NCBI GenBank assembly: GCA_024681475.1
Contig: JAILAT010000001.1
Span: forward strand, 1-64,000
Direction of reading: 5' to 3'
Length of the DNA: 64,000 nt
Source: Bacteroidales bacterium
GTDB lineage: Bacteria; Bacteroidota; Bacteroidia; Bacteroidales; P3
The position numbers and the translations under genes are program-made. Shown piece after piece: positions 63,184 to 64,000 of this stretch. The notes beneath the pieces are model-generated. The model saw only the letters and a program-made list of their open reading frames with translations, made no database searches and was not told where the DNA came from. The first letter of the stretch is position 1; every line of letters starts with the position of its first letter.

Positions 63184-64000
63184 ATGAAACGTTTCATCTC
63201 TGTCGCAGTGGCTATTATGCTAGTCTTTTCCGCTATGGCTCAGCAGGTTGCTCAGCCCAAACATCTCACTGCCGTCTTTTCCTACTCGCTGTTCTACCAG
63301 GAGTCTGTGGGCCCCTATATGGAGACTTACCTCTCTTTCGACGCCTGGAACATGAAGTTCGCGCCCAAGGGCAACCAATACGGCGCCACCGTGGAGGTGC
63401 TCATGACGCTCTCGAAAAACGACAGCATCGAGCTGGTGAAGAAATACGACCTCCAGAGCCCCACTATCGCCTCGCCCAACGACGACCGCTTCAACTTCCT
63501 CGACATCCAGCGTTTCGCCGTGGACAACGGCATCCACACGCTCTCTATCTCGCTGCGCGACAAGAACAGCACCGACGAGCCCAGCATCATCGAGGAGCAG
63601 GTGGTGGTGCTCTTCGACAAGACGCCACGCCTCTCCAGCGTGCAGATGATGTCGAGCATCAAGCCCACCACGCAGGAGAACATCCTCTCTCGCATGGGCT
63701 ACGACATGGAGCCCTACGTCAACGACTTCCTTCCTGAACAGATCGACAACATCTATTTCTACTACGAAATATACAACATCCAGCGCGAAGTCAAGGACAA
63801 GCCCATCTACACCTTCTCCTACATCGAGGTCAAGGAGACCGGCCGCGCCCTGGAAGAGACCAAAACAGCCGAACGGCAGCAGTCCGACAAGCTGATACCC
63901 GTCGTCGGCAACATCAACATCGCTGCACTGCCGTCAGGCAACTACAACCTCGTCGTGGAGGTGCGCAACCGCGACAACCAGATACTCCTCTACAAGAAGG
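63184..64000 (+). CDS. Secreted protein, GWxTD-like N-terminal part; runs off the right edge
   Basis: At least 272 residues; the end lies outside the window. A signal peptide (MKRFISVAVAIMLVFSAMAQ) is followed by FSYSLFYQESVGPYMETYLS and ATVEVLMTLSKNDSIELVKK YDLQSP in sequence, then FNFLDIQRFAVDNGIHTLSI. This order resembles the N-terminal domain of GWxTD-domain proteins of Bacteroidetes, but the diagnostic GWxTD itself is not visible. Role unknown. Confidence 0.62.
   Translation, partial: MKRFISVAVAIMLVFSAMAQQVAQPKHLTAVFSYSLFYQESVGPYMETYLSFDAWNMKFAPKGNQYGATVEVLMTLSKNDSIELVKKYDLQSPTIASPNDDRFNFLDIQRFAVDNGIHTLSISLRDKNSTDEPSIIEEQVVVLFDKTPRLSSVQMMSSIKPTTQENILSRMGYDMEPYVNDFLPEQIDNIYFYYEIYNIQREVKDKPIYTFSYIEVKETGRALEETKTAERQQSDKLIPVVGNINIAALPSGNYNLVVEVRNRDNQILLYKK

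Overview
The window looks like a chromosomal stretch from a member of the order Bacteroidales (Bacteroidota). Four things point there. Many promoters carry the Bacteroidetes sigma-ABfr -7 box TAnnTTTG, often just before a short leader. There is a PorW/SprE-type secretion lipoprotein and a GldH-like lipoprotein. There are several Bacteroidetes-specific families (DUF3822 next to rsmD, DUF4199, DUF5715, DUF5723, an APH-RapZ fusion). The inorganic pyrophosphatase pump is of the type seen in Bacteroides. The core genes are GC-rich with many lipoproteins; two accessory patches (about 1-4.8 kb and 50-54.6 kb) are visibly AT-richer. No rRNA, tRNA or CRISPR array was recognised.

Left edge (1-4.4 kb): a compact minus-strand operon reads zeta-like kinase, 56-aa small protein, NurA-like nuclease, HerA-like hexameric translocase, GHKL (Hsp90/MORC-like) ATPase. 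The last gene runs off the window. Spacing is 1-3 bp or overlapping throughout. HerA-NurA is an established DNA end-processing pair; here it is joined to a GHKL ATPase and a toxin-like kinase. This is the best candidate for an undescribed defence or conflict system.

4.4-50 kb is mostly housekeeping: acyl-ACP thioesterase and argS; a redox-motif-less thioredoxin-fold protein; an SDR; a YbjQ-domain fusion; pepO-type M13 peptidase; pyrE; a Nudix protein; dprA; atpD-atpC with hppA downstream; asd-gldH-uvrC; purC, rsmD and DUF3822; the APH-RapZ fusion; an AtpZ-bactofilin-PorW block; ychF; a gmhB/glycosyltransferase block; a plus-strand three-gene envelope operon (37.4-40.6 kb) followed by der, an S4 protein and an FAD oxidoreductase; a glycosyltransferase, a large AsmA-like protein, hpt and a sulfatase-modifying-factor-like protein.

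50-54.6 kb is the second accessory patch. A DUF3791/DUF3990 toxin-antitoxin-like cassette has its DUF3990 gene broken by an internal deletion, and two near-identical 29-bp direct repeats bracket the cassette. Next comes a two-gene restriction-modification system: a fused nuclease-methyltransferase plus a specificity subunit, with no HsdR helicase, closely resembling type IIB BcgI in architecture. A 107-bp nested palindrome lies between its promoter and first gene.

54.6-64 kb returns to core genes: small lipoproteins, an SRPBCC protein, priA, a META-domain lipoprotein, a nucleoid-associated protein, a DUF58 protein, thioredoxin, and an incomplete GWxTD-like secreted protein at the right edge.
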